From NCBI GenBank assembly GCA_016933335.1, contig JAFGBD010000020.1:1-33492 (forward strand): a stretch of DNA of 33,492 nt. The letters are read 5' to 3'. This DNA is from Bacteroidales bacterium (GTDB lineage Bacteria > Bacteroidota > Bacteroidia > Bacteroidales > UBA10428). The notes beneath the pieces were generated by a model. That model worked only from the letters and a program-made list of their open reading frames with translations. It had not been told where the DNA came from and searched no databases. This document shows positions 8,713 to 17,446 of the stretch, in pieces; position 1 is the first letter of the stretch, and each line of letters starts with the position of its first letter. A program made the translations under genes and the position numbers.

Positions 8713-8720
8713 TATCTTTA
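8713..8720 (+). promoter_or_regulatory. Possible -7 element TATCTTTA
   Basis: One mismatch from TAnnTTTG, 28 bases upstream of the ATG at 8749. No convincing -33 partner. Confidence 0.3.
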
Positions 8721-8748
8721 CCCATCATAAACCTATTACTGCATAGTG

Positions 8749-9543
8749 ATGAATTACGAAGAGTTATGCAAAGAGACCATCGAAATTGCCCGTAATGCCG
8801 GAAAATATATTTATGCCGAGCATGGGAAACATGTTTTTGATGACATCAAATCCAAAGGCAAACACAACTTTGTTACTGAAGTAGACAAGGGTTCGGAAAG
8901 ACAGATTGTTGAAGCGCTGCAAAAACTGTTACCTGAAGCAGGTTTTATAACAGAAGAGGGCACAATCAATAAGAAAGGCAAAATATTTAACTGGATTATT
9001 GATCCGCTTGACGGAACAACAAACTTCATTCACGATGTGCCTCCTGTTGCAGTTAGTATTGCCCTTATGGAAAATAATGAGCTTGTTATCGGAGTGGTTA
9101 ATGAAATATACCTGGGTGAATGTTTCTATTCATGGAAAAACGGGCCGGCTTTCATGAACGGGAAGAAGATACAGGTATCGCAAACAAAAAAAGTCAGTGA
9201 TTCTTTAATAGCAACAGGATTTCCATATCATAACTTTGACAGGTTAAAACCATTTATGCAGTCGCTGGAATATTTTTTTAATCATACCCATGGAGTCCGA
9301 AGGCTCGGATCAGCTGCGACAGACCTGGCATATGTTGCCTGTGGCAGGTATGATGCATTTTATGAATATAACCTGAATGCCTGGGACCTGGCTGCAGGTA
9401 CATTTCTGATAAAACAGGCAGGTGGTCGATCAGCAGATTTTGCAGGAGGTACAAACTATCTGTTTGGAAAAGAACTTGTAGCAGCCAACAATCATGTGTT
9501 TAATGAATTTCTTGAAGTGGTTGGGAGTTTCATGAATAAATAA
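8749..9543 (+). CDS. suhB: Inositol monophosphatase family protein
   Basis: 264 residues from the ATG at 8749; the frame also opens 3 bases earlier with GTG, which is less likely. The metal-binding motifs of the family are complete: E69-E70 in I-T-E-E-G, D85-P-L-D88-G-T-T-N-F, and W-D213 in N-A-W-D-L-A-A-G. Members hydrolyse inositol-1-phosphate and related sugar phosphates in the cytoplasm with magnesium; E. coli SuhB also works in rRNA transcription antitermination. The exact substrate here is unknown. It lies between ppk1 and the envelope genes, 35 bases upstream of the acyltransferase gene. Confidence 0.92.
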   Translation: MNYEELCKETIEIARNAGKYIYAEHGKHVFDDIKSKGKHNFVTEVDKGSERQIVEALQKLLPEAGFITEEGTINKKGKIFNWIIDPLDGTTNFIHDVPPVAVSIALMENNELVIGVVNEIYLGECFYSWKNGPAFMNGKKIQVSQTKKVSDSLIATGFPYHNFDRLKPFMQSLEYFFNHTHGVRRLGSAATDLAYVACGRYDAFYEYNLNAWDLAAGTFLIKQAGGRSADFAGGTNYLFGKELVAANNHVFNEFLEVVGSFMNK

Positions 9544-9578
9544 CAGTCATATTTCAGCATCTTTTCAATCATCCTTTT

Positions 9579-10484
9579 ATGAGGCAGCTCTTATTTCATA
9601 TCTGCAACATACCTGTCTGGTTAATCACATTGCTGCCTTTACAGGTATTATATCTCCTCTCCGATTTCTTTTTCCTGATAATTTATTATATTGCACGATA
9701 TCGCAGAAAGGTTGTGATGATGAATCTCAGGAATTCTTTTCCTGAGAAATCAGAGGATGAAATAAAAACCATAGCACGAAAATTTTACAGGCATCTGTGT
9801 GATAATTTTATTGAAAGCTTTTACGTTTTGAATATGTCTGACAAAGAGATCAGGAAAAGATATCTTTACAGGAATCCTGAACTGCTCAGACAATTACTGA
9901 AAAAAAATAAGAGTATTATCCTGGTTATGGGACATTATGGCAATTGGGACTGGCTTTGTAGTTTGCCTCTTTATTTTGATAAACAGGTATTGGCCATATA
10001 TCATCCCCTTACCAACAGGTATTTTGATGAACTTTTTAACAGGATCAGGAATAAATTCGGGGTACGGCTCATACAAATGAAGACTGCTTACAGGGAAATG
10101 CTGGCTGCTGCAAAAAATCATATTCTGACCATTACCTTATTTCTGGCAGATCAAAGACCTGCAAAGAGAAGCATACATTACTGGACAACCTTTCTGAATC
10201 AGGAAACCCCGGTATTAATGGGAAGTGAAGCAATAGCAAAGAAACTTAACCATGCTGTCGTATTTGCTGATATTCGGAAAATTCGCAGAGGGTATTATCA
10301 TGTGGCATTTAGCCTTGTGTGTGAGAATCCGGATCAAACCGAAGAATTCGAAATAACAGAAACGCATACCCGTCTGCTTGAAAAAATCATTATCGGAAAA
10401 CCTGATTACTGGTTGTGGTCACATAAAAGATGGAAACATAACAGGGAAGAAATAGAACAACGTCTTAAGAAAAAAAATGATTAA
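9579..10484 (+). CDS. LpxL/HtrB-type lysophospholipid (lipid A) acyltransferase
   Basis: 301 residues. A hydrophobic N-terminal helix at ~8-38 anchors it in the inner membrane. The acyltransferase motif H119-Y-G-N-W-D124 (HX4D) is present, followed by a D-Q-R-P segment as in the lauroyl/myristoyl transferase family. The family adds secondary acyl chains to lipid A at the inner membrane. The C-terminus is strongly basic. Its last 8 bases overlap the start of the GT2 gene, suggesting translational coupling. Confidence 0.9.
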   Translation: MRQLLFHICNIPVWLITLLPLQVLYLLSDFFFLIIYYIARYRRKVVMMNLRNSFPEKSEDEIKTIARKFYRHLCDNFIESFYVLNMSDKEIRKRYLYRNPELLRQLLKKNKSIILVMGHYGNWDWLCSLPLYFDKQVLAIYHPLTNRYFDELFNRIRNKFGVRLIQMKTAYREMLAAAKNHILTITLFLADQRPAKRSIHYWTTFLNQETPVLMGSEAIAKKLNHAVVFADIRKIRRGYYHVAFSLVCENPDQTEEFEITETHTRLLEKIIIGKPDYWLWSHKRWKHNREEIEQRLKKKND

Positions 10485-11499
10485 AACTGCGATTGTCATT
10501 CTCAACTGGAACGGTAAAAGATATTTAACAAAATTTCTTCCTTCCATACTGAGTCATTCAAACAATGACGGATATTGTGTTTACATTGCTGATAACGGTT
10601 CATCGGATGATTCCCTTGAATGGCTTCATCAATATCAACCCGGTGTTAAGATAATAACCCATGATCGTAATTACGGATTTGCACTTGGATATGCCAAAGC
10701 ACTTCAGCAGATAGATTCGGAGTATTTTGTTCTTCTCAACTCAGATGTCGAGGTCACGCCCCACTGGCTGACTCCTGTTATTAAGATAATGGATAATGAT
10801 AAATCCATTGCTGCCTGTATGCCAAAAATCAGGTCTTATGAAAACACGGAATTATTTGAATATGCCGGAGCAGCCGGAGGATTTATTGATAAATTCGGTT
10901 ACCCCTTTTGCAGAGGCAGGATATTAAATGTTATTGAAAAGGATCATGGCCAGTATAACGACATGCGGGAGATATTCTGGGCTTCAGGTGCCTGCATGTT
11001 TTTAAGGGCATCTGCCTATTTTGAGGCAGGCGGACTTGATGCCGATTTTTTTGCTCATATGGAGGAGATAGATTTGTGCTGGCGCCTGAAAAGGTTAGGA
11101 TACAAAATAGTCTTTTCACCTGAAGTTACCATATATCATGTTGGAGGTGGCACACTACCAAACAATACTCCGCGCAAGATATTTTTCAACTACCGCAATA
11201 GTCTTTTTCTTCTGTTCAAGAATCTGCCTTCAAATCAATTTTTGATTATCCTGGTAACCAGGCTTCTTCTTGATTGTTTGTCCTCACTGGTTTACATAGC
11301 GCAATTGAAAATACCATTTTTCTGGTCTGTTTTAAAAGCCCATTTTGCTTTTTATGGCAGCCTGGGAAAATTGCTGGCAAAAAGAAAGAAATTCAAAAGA
11401 AAGGAAAAGATCAGGCATCCGGGTGAGATATTTCCGGGAAGTATCCTTGTAAGATTTTTTATTAAAAAACAACATCATTTCAATCAACTGGATTTCTGA
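10477..11499 (+). CDS. Glycosyltransferase family 2
   Basis: 340 residues with the GT-A fold at the N-terminus: V-I-L-N-W-N-G, then A-D-N-G-S-S-D-D-S, and the metal-binding region L-L-N-S-D-V-E-V. E-E-I-D-L-C-W-R-L is the usual acceptor-side motif of rhamnosyl/dTDP-sugar type GT2 enzymes (WbbL-like). A hydrophobic stretch near residues 245-275 and a basic C-terminal tail suggest inner-membrane association. The start ATG lies inside the end of the acyltransferase gene. Likely transfers a sugar to a cell-surface glycan; donor and acceptor cannot be told. Confidence 0.9.
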   Translation: MIKTAIVILNWNGKRYLTKFLPSILSHSNNDGYCVYIADNGSSDDSLEWLHQYQPGVKIITHDRNYGFALGYAKALQQIDSEYFVLLNSDVEVTPHWLTPVIKIMDNDKSIAACMPKIRSYENTELFEYAGAAGGFIDKFGYPFCRGRILNVIEKDHGQYNDMREIFWASGACMFLRASAYFEAGGLDADFFAHMEEIDLCWRLKRLGYKIVFSPEVTIYHVGGGTLPNNTPRKIFFNYRNSLFLLFKNLPSNQFLIILVTRLLLDCLSSLVYIAQLKIPFFWSVLKAHFAFYGSLGKLLAKRKKFKRKEKIRHPGEIFPGSILVRFFIKKQHHFNQLDF

Positions 11500-11559
11500 A
11501 CCGGATTAACAGTAATTCAGGTTTCTGTCTGAGACTATCTTAATGCTTGCACACAATTG

Positions 11560-12984
11560 ATGAAGATTCCTTTTCAGATCATAATCATCCTCCTCCTTAT
11601 TTTCCCGGGATTACTTTCAGGAAGCCAGCAGGGGTTTTTTTATCGTGATACGATTGGCAATAACGAATATTACATTGTCAGCAGGATAGAAATTTCAGGC
11701 AATAAAGTCACAAAAGACAAAATCGTATTGAGAGAACTTACCTTTGACCTTTACGATAGCATTAACAGAAGGGATATTCAGACTCATATCACACACAGCA
11801 GCGAGAATCTGCTGAAAACCTCACTATTTAATTATGTTTATTTTGATACCATTGCACAAAGAGATAGCAGCCTTCATATGATTATCAGAGTTGAGGAAAG
11901 ATGGTATACATGGCCTGAGATCCATTTTAACCATGCTGACAGAAACCTCAGTGCCTGGTTGCAATCGGGAGATTTCAGCAGGATTAATTACGGACTGGGA
12001 CTATCGCGGTATAACTTCAGGGGCCGGAAGGAAAAAATCTCAGTCAGGGCTATTACAGGATTTACCACGCATTTTGCACTGGCATATGATAATGTTTATC
12101 TGGACAGGCACCAAAAACATGCCATGAACCTTGCCGCATTTTATGAAAATCAGAATAAACTGGAATATATTACCCGTGAGAACGTGCCACAGATATTCAG
12201 AGATGACCATGTTATTTACCGTAAGTATAATTTTATCGTCAAATACACCTATCGCCAGAGGCTTTATAATATTCACCGGTTTATCGCGAGTTATGCAGAT
12301 TACAGGGTATCGGACACCATCCTGCATCTTAATCCGGGATTTCTTGGACCAGGAAAAACCCATTCGGATTTTCTGACATTCATCTATTATTTTGAAAGTG
12401 ATCATACCAATCTGAAATATTACCCCCTTACCGGAAGCATTTTCAAATGCCAGTTTTCATATTCCGGAATGCTTCATTCCGGTTTTGATAAGATTGAGCT
12501 TCGAACCGGATACTATAAGTTTTATAAGTTTTTCCCGGGGGTATATGGAAGTGCCGGATTTAAATTCCAGTTTGCAAACAGAACCAGGGTACCTTATTTT
12601 CTGGCTGTGGGTCTTGGTTATGATGATTTTCTGAGGGGTTATGAAAACTATGTTATTGACGGATATAACTATATCCTGTTTAAATCTTCAGTTAAGTATG
12701 AGTTGCTTCCATTTAAGATTATCAAATTGAACTTTCTGTCTGTAAGACAATTCAATAAAATTCATGTCTCATCCTACCTGAATCTGTTTCTGGATGCAGG
12801 ATATGTGCATGATTATTATACCGACTATCAGATATATGGCAATAATCTGGTTAAAAAGCCATTGTTCTCGGGTGGCATCGGTATCGATTTTGTTACATAT
12901 TATGACAAGATGTTAAGGATAGATCTGGCATGCAACAGCATTGGTGATTTTGGAGTATATGTTAGCATGGAACAGAATCTCTGA
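11560..12984 (+). CDS. Omp85-like outer-membrane protein with one POTRA domain
   Basis: 474 residues from the ATG at 11560 (a TTG sits one codon earlier). A signal peptide of about 22 residues is followed by a POTRA-like unit (~35-115): I-V-S-R-I-E-I-S-G-N-K-V-T, then V-Y-F-D, and V-E-E-R-W. The rest is rich in alternating aromatic and polar residues, consistent with a beta-barrel of the bacterial surface antigen (D15/BamA) type. With a single POTRA it is smaller than BamA, so it is a TamA/BamA relative of unknown client, not the essential BamA. It closes a co-directional envelope group and is convergent with the next minus-strand gene. Confidence 0.78.
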   Translation: MKIPFQIIIILLLIFPGLLSGSQQGFFYRDTIGNNEYYIVSRIEISGNKVTKDKIVLRELTFDLYDSINRRDIQTHITHSSENLLKTSLFNYVYFDTIAQRDSSLHMIIRVEERWYTWPEIHFNHADRNLSAWLQSGDFSRINYGLGLSRYNFRGRKEKISVRAITGFTTHFALAYDNVYLDRHQKHAMNLAAFYENQNKLEYITRENVPQIFRDDHVIYRKYNFIVKYTYRQRLYNIHRFIASYADYRVSDTILHLNPGFLGPGKTHSDFLTFIYYFESDHTNLKYYPLTGSIFKCQFSYSGMLHSGFDKIELRTGYYKFYKFFPGVYGSAGFKFQFANRTRVPYFLAVGLGYDDFLRGYENYVIDGYNYILFKSSVKYELLPFKIIKLNFLSVRQFNKIHVSSYLNLFLDAGYVHDYYTDYQIYGNNLVKKPLFSGGIGIDFVTYYDKMLRIDLACNSIGDFGVYVSMEQNL

Positions 12985-13024
12985 TATAATAGAATATCAA
13001 CACATTAGATTAATCCGGTAAGAA

Positions 13025-14032
13025 TCACAAACCTTTAAGTAATTGTTTGCTTCCATTAAGATTAATAACGATAACAAGCATTTGTGAATAATCAACAACA
13101 CCCGGAACAAAATGAAAAGAGAACTGCAGTTTTCCTGAGATAAGTGATGAAGGGGATTTTGTATAATATAAATCGATCCGCTGGTATGAATCTGAGGAAT
13201 AAAACCTGTCACCATAGATAATGGTATGACTGTCACCCAGGTAACAGGTTCCGTGAATTCCAAAGCCTTTGTGTTCAGCGCCCAGTTCAGTATACCATCC
13301 GATGCGTGTTCTGAAATCATATACATTTCTGATCCTGTCCAGGCTGAATCCTATTCCTGAGGAGATAAATGCGCTGTCAACGGGAACTTTTCGTGACAGG
13401 TTTAGACCACACACTGCTGTCAGTCCTGCATTATCACGCAGATGATCATCCGGAACTGTTATGGCCGGTGCAGCATAGTGATACATGACAAAATGGTGCT
13501 CATAAAAAACAGCACCTTTTCCGAAACGGCCTGTTCCGCCCATAAGGAATGTCTCCCGTCTGGTGTTTGTCTTCCTGCCTGTCCAGTCAATCCATATATT
13601 ATGATATCCGAAAGATTTTCTGAATTCAAGAAACATACCTTCTGAATTCGGGCGATAGTAGAATAGTGTGTCTGTTAAAAGCATCGGTGGCTGATTGATC
13701 AGTCCTTTTCGGGGGAATGCACCTAAATAAAAGTTCAGCGGACCTTTTTCACCATGGTAGTAAATAACAATATCCGGAGCAATTAAATCGCCTTTACTTC
13801 CGAACTCATACAGATAATTGAATCCACCCATAAAGGAATTATGATCATTCAGTGAAAATCCTGCCTCTGCATATATTCTTGAACCGAACATGGTCTGATC
13901 ATCGGTATATAGATTGAAATATTCCCTGTTGTCAAAGAAACCATAAAAACCTGTCCGCCAATCAAAAGACTGTCCTGAAACATCTGTCATCAGGAGGCAG
14001 ATCGGGATACATATAAAAAAAGAATACTTCAT
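13025..14032 (-). CDS. Predicted outer-membrane beta-barrel protein, unknown function
   Basis: 335 residues from the ATG at 14032 (a TTG lies 12 bases upstream in frame). The signal peptide ends near V-S-G-Q. The mature part starts F-D-W-R-T-G-F-Y-G-F-F-D-N-R-E-Y-F and is dominated by alternating aromatic strands with short turns, typical of a small porin-like barrel. I cannot name the family. It follows the STN-domain gene by 33 bases on the same strand, so it probably belongs to the sigma/FecR transcription unit. No plug domain or TonB box is visible, so it is not a TonB receptor. Confidence 0.7.
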   Translation of the reverse strand: MKYSFFICIPICLLMTDVSGQSFDWRTGFYGFFDNREYFNLYTDDQTMFGSRIYAEAGFSLNDHNSFMGGFNYLYEFGSKGDLIAPDIVIYYHGEKGPLNFYLGAFPRKGLINQPPMLLTDTLFYYRPNSEGMFLEFRKSFGYHNIWIDWTGRKTNTRRETFLMGGTGRFGKGAVFYEHHFVMYHYAAPAITVPDDHLRDNAGLTAVCGLNLSRKVPVDSAFISSGIGFSLDRIRNVYDFRTRIGWYTELGAEHKGFGIHGTCYLGDSHTIIYGDRFYSSDSYQRIDLYYTKSPSSLISGKLQFSFHFVPGVVDYSQMLVIVINLNGSKQLLKGL

Positions 14033-14065
14033 TTTTTTACACAACAGTCCGTACTGATTTGGTAT

Positions 14066-15604
14066 TCAATTGCTTTTCAGTATAAGGCTGATTTTATCCA
14101 TTGCCTTTTCCAGCGGCTCTTCAGGTTTGATGTAATTATAGTTTTCCCAGAATATCTCCGGTTTTTCGTTGATCAGATCTGTAAATATTGTTTCAGGTTT
14201 TGCTACATCCCTGTATCTGAATCTTTTCACATCTGAAGTATCAATATCAGTAACGACCATTTCAATATTCGAATCATAAAGGGAACCAAAGAGTTGCTTC
14301 CTTTGTCTTATTCTGAAAGCGGTTTCACATCTGATCAGGTTCAGATAATACTTTTGTCCGAATTCCCTGTAGCTGACCCTGTATTTGGCCTCGACTGGTT
14401 TAACGATAAGCCATCTGGGTTTCTTTACAACAAACCTGTTTCCCGTCTTTTGTATGCCATTTTTATCCAGGCTGAATTCCAGATTTTTAATTGCCAGATT
14501 TTTGACATCTATATATATTTTCCCCAGATATAAAGGCTCATCGACATTTTCCTTCTGTCTGAAACTGATGACATATGTTTCACGGTTATTGTCAGATATA
14601 ATGTCTGAAAGCTGATAATCATAATATCCGAAGTATTCTTCCTGCAGGAAGTCAGCAGGATTTTTAACAACATCCAGTAAAATGGTTGTGTTCAATCCTG
14701 CCTTGAGCTTGATAAGCAGGCTGTCTCTGGAATCCAGATTCTGACTTTGCCTGCCTTTCAAAACTTTGATCAGATCTTTGTCATTGTTTTGTGTATAACC
14801 TGATTTATATGTCTGAAGCACAGATTCTGTTATGCTCAGGAATTTGCTGCCATGTTCTATGGTCTCACGGTAAAAAGATGTCAGAACGGACGGATTCTCA
14901 TTGTAGTTATCCGGTATTTTCTTTAAGGCAGTTTTTATCAGGTAGATCGGGTCTGTCTTTCGTATAATAACCTCCTGGATAGGGATGTATTCAGTTTTTA
15001 GTTCGAAGATTTTCTGATCACGGACTTTTTCCAGCGGTTCTATGAATGTTCTGTATCCGATGCAGGAAATCCCCAGGCTGTCATTTTGCATTGAGGAAGG
15101 AACTTTGATTATGAATTCGCCATTCATATTTGATACACTGCCCAGGCTTTTACCTACGATACAGATATTTGCGAATGGAACTGGTCTCGTGGTATTATTA
15201 TCAATAATTTTACCTGATACAATAAACATGTTGTAAGACCGGTCTCCATTTGTATGTGTATGTATTGATTCATCCTTTACCGGCCGGTACAATACTATCT
15301 GCTTCTCAATAACACTGTATCTTATTGTTTTATCGTTCAGAATTGTATCCAGCAATTCATGCAACCTGATGTTCTCGATGTTTATATTCAGAGGCTTTGT
15401 ACCGGTAAAGAGATCAGGATTATATGAAAAATAGAATGGAAGCGAGGATTCAATGATATTAAGTGCTTCGGGTATATTACAACCGTTACAGTTAAGTGCG
15501 ACTCTTTCATCAAGCACCGGAATTTGTCCAAAAAGGTACTGACGGATATTAATCAGTAAAATCAATAATATTATTAAAAAAACATATTTCCGGTATTTGT
15601 TCAT
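14066..15604 (-). CDS. STN-domain and carboxypeptidase-regulatory-like domain protein (no TonB-receptor barrel)
   Basis: 512 residues. N-terminal hydrophobic signal (~9-26), then an STN (secretin/TonB short N-terminal) domain at ~35-108 (E-A-L-N-I-I-E-S-S-L motif), then a CarboxypepD_reg-like beta domain at ~128-205 (S-G-K-I-I-D-N ... G-S-V-S-N-M-N-G-E-F). The rest (~215-512) matches its paralogue at 17447-18745 in order and motifs (R-K-T-D-P, F-Y-R-E-T-I-E, P-E-T-I-F...Y-N-Y-I-K-P-E-E) and resembles the non-barrel half of DUF5686-type proteins. There is no plug and no C-terminal barrel. Its start overlaps the FecR stop by one base (TGATG), so the two are coupled. In classic systems the STN domain belongs to the outer-membrane receptor that talks to FecR; here that link must be made differently. 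Confidence 0.82.
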   Translation of the reverse strand: MNKYRKYVFLIILLILLINIRQYLFGQIPVLDERVALNCNGCNIPEALNIIESSLPFYFSYNPDLFTGTKPLNINIENIRLHELLDTILNDKTIRYSVIEKQIVLYRPVKDESIHTHTNGDRSYNMFIVSGKIIDNNTTRPVPFANICIVGKSLGSVSNMNGEFIIKVPSSMQNDSLGISCIGYRTFIEPLEKVRDQKIFELKTEYIPIQEVIIRKTDPIYLIKTALKKIPDNYNENPSVLTSFYRETIEHGSKFLSITESVLQTYKSGYTQNNDKDLIKVLKGRQSQNLDSRDSLLIKLKAGLNTTILLDVVKNPADFLQEEYFGYYDYQLSDIISDNNRETYVISFRQKENVDEPLYLGKIYIDVKNLAIKNLEFSLDKNGIQKTGNRFVVKKPRWLIVKPVEAKYRVSYREFGQKYYLNLIRCETAFRIRQRKQLFGSLYDSNIEMVVTDIDTSDVKRFRYRDVAKPETIFTDLINEKPEIFWENYNYIKPEEPLEKAMDKISLILKSN

Positions 15605-16620
15605 CAGATACCACTGTTTCCACCAGTTAATACAATTTTATCCCTGTCTTGTTCAATCCCGAACTGATAATTTTCAACAAGTACCCTGGTTACCGATTCA
15701 AGATCCTGGTTATTAAAAGTACCGGTATAAGGCCAGCTGAGTGCTTCTTTATTTTCAATGATAATTTCTTTTCCATAGACCTTTTCGAGTACCTCAATTA
15801 CCTCTGCAAGCCTGGTTTCAGAAAAGATGATTTTCTTTGTTTTCCAGGCAAGGATGTTATCGTTTTTATTCAGGTATTTTGTTGGTTGATTACCAGCGAG
15901 TTGTCCGATATATCCCGATTCGATCATCACACCTGTATGTTCCAATTTTTCCTTATAAAGACTTACCTTGCCGTTTTCAACATAGACTTCTATCATGTTA
16001 TTTCCTGCCCGCCCATTGACAGTGAAGGATGTTCCTATGACTTTTATCCTTGCTTTACCTGCTTTAACAGTAAAAGGTTTGTCGGCATCAGGAACAACAT
16101 TAAAAAATGCCTCACCGGTCAGATTTAATGTTCTTTGTCCTGAATTAAATTTCTTTGGATAGATGACTTTACTATCCCTGTTCAGGAAAATGTTTGATCC
16201 GTCCGGTAAGGTTAATGATACATGATTATCAGAAGTAACGATTGTTTCATAAACGCGTTTTGTAAAAAGCGACCTGTAAGTAAGCAGTAATCCGGCAATA
16301 ATCAGAACCGACGCGGCAAGGCCAATTAAAACAGGTGCATTTATCCTGGGCTTGTTATTTTTTGCAGGGATCATGGTTATCAGGCTGTCACTCTCTTTGC
16401 CGGCAATTCTTTTCGAAAGATTATGCCAGGCTTTATCAACATCTACAGTTTTCATCTCTTTATATTTGCTAATTAATTCTCTGTCTCTTTGTAATTCATT
16501 AAAAAGTAAACGGTTACTTTCTTTTTTTGAAATCCAGTTATGCAAGTTCACAAGCTCGGCTTCATCACATTCACCTGCAAAATATTTTGAAATCAGATTC
16601 CATAACGAGTTACGCATCAT
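15604..16620 (-). CDS. FecR-family anti-sigma factor
   Basis: 338 residues from the ATG at 16620; an in-frame TTG at 16647 would overlap the sigma gene and is less likely. N-terminal cytoplasmic domain (~1-80) with the W-N-L-I-S-K-Y-F-A-G-E-C motif, one transmembrane helix (~104-124), the FecR domain (~130-235: V-S-L-T-L-P-D-G-S-N-I-F-L-N and G-E-A-F-F-N-V) and a C-terminal DUF4974 STN-like domain (~265-335). It should hold the ECF sigma factor at the membrane and release it on a periplasmic signal. It lies 13 bases after the sigma gene and overlaps the STN gene by one base. Confidence 0.93.
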   Translation of the reverse strand: MMRNSLWNLISKYFAGECDEAELVNLHNWISKKESNRLLFNELQRDRELISKYKEMKTVDVDKAWHNLSKRIAGKESDSLITMIPAKNNKPRINAPVLIGLAASVLIIAGLLLTYRSLFTKRVYETIVTSDNHVSLTLPDGSNIFLNRDSKVIYPKKFNSGQRTLNLTGEAFFNVVPDADKPFTVKAGKARIKVIGTSFTVNGRAGNNMIEVYVENGKVSLYKEKLEHTGVMIESGYIGQLAGNQPTKYLNKNDNILAWKTKKIIFSETRLAEVIEVLEKVYGKEIIIENKEALSWPYTGTFNNQDLESVTRVLVENYQFGIEQDRDKIVLTGGNSGI

Positions 16621-16633
16621 TATTTTATTTTTA

Positions 16634-17185
16634 TCAGGTTGCTTCAAGATATGCCTTAATGTTTTTCCTGAATAGCTTCAAAGCTTTACCCATATTTGAT
16701 TCGATGGTTTTGACCGATAAAGAAAGCTTTTTGGCTATTTCGTGGTACTTCAGTCCTTCAAACCGGCTGAGACTGAATATCTTTCTTCTTCTTTCAGGTA
16801 ATTCTTCCAGTGTTTTGTCAATTACCATGGCCAGTTCTTCAGCGTCAATATCTCCTGATACATCAGATTCAGTTAAACTTTCATTATCTTTCAGGTATTT
16901 CTCGTACCTTATTTCAATATTTTTATGCCTCAGCATAAGCATGCTCCTGTTATAAACAGATTTGTACAGATATGATTTAACTGATGATTCAATGGTAATA
17001 TCATGTCTTTTTTCCCAGATGTTAAAAAACAGGTCCTGTATGATCTCTTCTGCTGTATCTATATCCTTAAGGAATTTGTATGCGTAATTGCAAAGCATGG
17101 TATAGTATTTTCTGAAAAGCCATTCAAAAGACTTCATATCGTCCTTCCTGATTTTTTCAAAAATGTCCTTTTCGATATCATGCAT
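16634..17185 (-). CDS. ECF RNA polymerase sigma-70 factor (FecI-like partner of FecR)
   Basis: 183 residues. Region 2 is clear (F-R-K-Y-Y-T-M-L-C-N-Y-A, A-E-E-I-I-Q-D-L-F-F-N-I-W) and region 4 has L-P-E-R-R-R-K-I-F-S-L-S-R-F-E-G-L-K-Y-H-E-I-A followed by S-V-K-T-I-E-S-N. This is the Bacteroidota 'Bacteroides family 1' type of ECF sigma, normally encoded next to FecR, as it is here. Likely activates its own operon and surface proteins on an external signal. The upstream 260-base gap contains hairpins and a direct repeat that may regulate it. Confidence 0.94.
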   Translation of the reverse strand: MHDIEKDIFEKIRKDDMKSFEWLFRKYYTMLCNYAYKFLKDIDTAEEIIQDLFFNIWEKRHDITIESSVKSYLYKSVYNRSMLMLRHKNIEIRYEKYLKDNESLTESDVSGDIDAEELAMVIDKTLEELPERRRKIFSLSRFEGLKYHEIAKKLSLSVKTIESNMGKALKLFRKNIKAYLEAT

Positions 17186-17191
17186 ACCTGT

Positions 17192-17210
17192 CAGATGAAA
17201 ATAACATCTG
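17192..17210 (-). promoter_or_regulatory. Stem-loop in the leader of the FecI-like sigma gene
   Basis: CAGATG, a 7-base loop and CATCTG form a perfect 6-base inverted repeat 7-25 bases upstream of the sigma start codon. It covers the region where ribosomes would bind. Confidence 0.4.
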
Positions 17211-17220
17211 TAAATCTACT

Positions 17221-17243
17221 AAAATCCGGTCAATAAAATCCGG
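17221..17243. repeat. Direct repeat AAAATCCGG x2, 14-base period
   Basis: AAAATCCGG occurs at 17221-17229 and 17235-17243. It lies about 40 bases upstream of the FecI-like sigma start, where a promoter or binding site for a dimeric regulator could be. Confidence 0.4.
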
Positions 17244-17260
17244 GTTAAAAGTGTAATTTG

Positions 17261-17292
17261 AAACTGACAGGGAAACTGTTCCCTGCCAGTTT
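17261..17292. repeat. Strong 14-base hairpin without a T tract
   Basis: AAACTGACAGGGAA and TTCCCTGCCAGTTT pair with one mismatch around a 4-base loop. Neither strand has a following T run, so it is not a standard intrinsic terminator. It lies between the 17447 gene end and the sigma gene. Confidence 0.6.
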
Positions 17293-17352
17293 ATTATAAA
17301 CCTAAACCCTGATTATATATGAACAGGTCATTCTTTCAATGGTCTTTATGGG

Positions 17353-17429
17353 AAGTGTCAGTCCGGCCGCTATACCAACTCTTCGCAATTCTCACAGCTT
17401 TCATTTATAGCTGGCCACGACCGACACTT
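17353..17429. repeat. Long imperfect inverted repeat, ~22-base arms
   Basis: Arms 17353-17374 and 17406-17429 share AAGTGTC, GTC, GGCC and CTATA blocks in inverted order, around a 31-base centre. It begins 18 bases past the stop of the minus-strand gene that ends at 17447, so it would sit in that transcript's 3' region. Confidence 0.55.
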
Positions 17430-17446
17430 GTATCATATACTTCTTA

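Noticed and set aside
12040..12405. 121-codon minus-strand frame inside the Omp85 gene
   Set aside because: Antisense shadow of the barrel region.
15649..16128. 159-codon plus-strand frame opposite fecR
   Set aside because: Shadow of the FecR coding strand; no family features, and the FecR frame has clear domains.
17261..17292. Calling the 14-base hairpin an intrinsic terminator
   Set aside because: No T tract follows on either strand.
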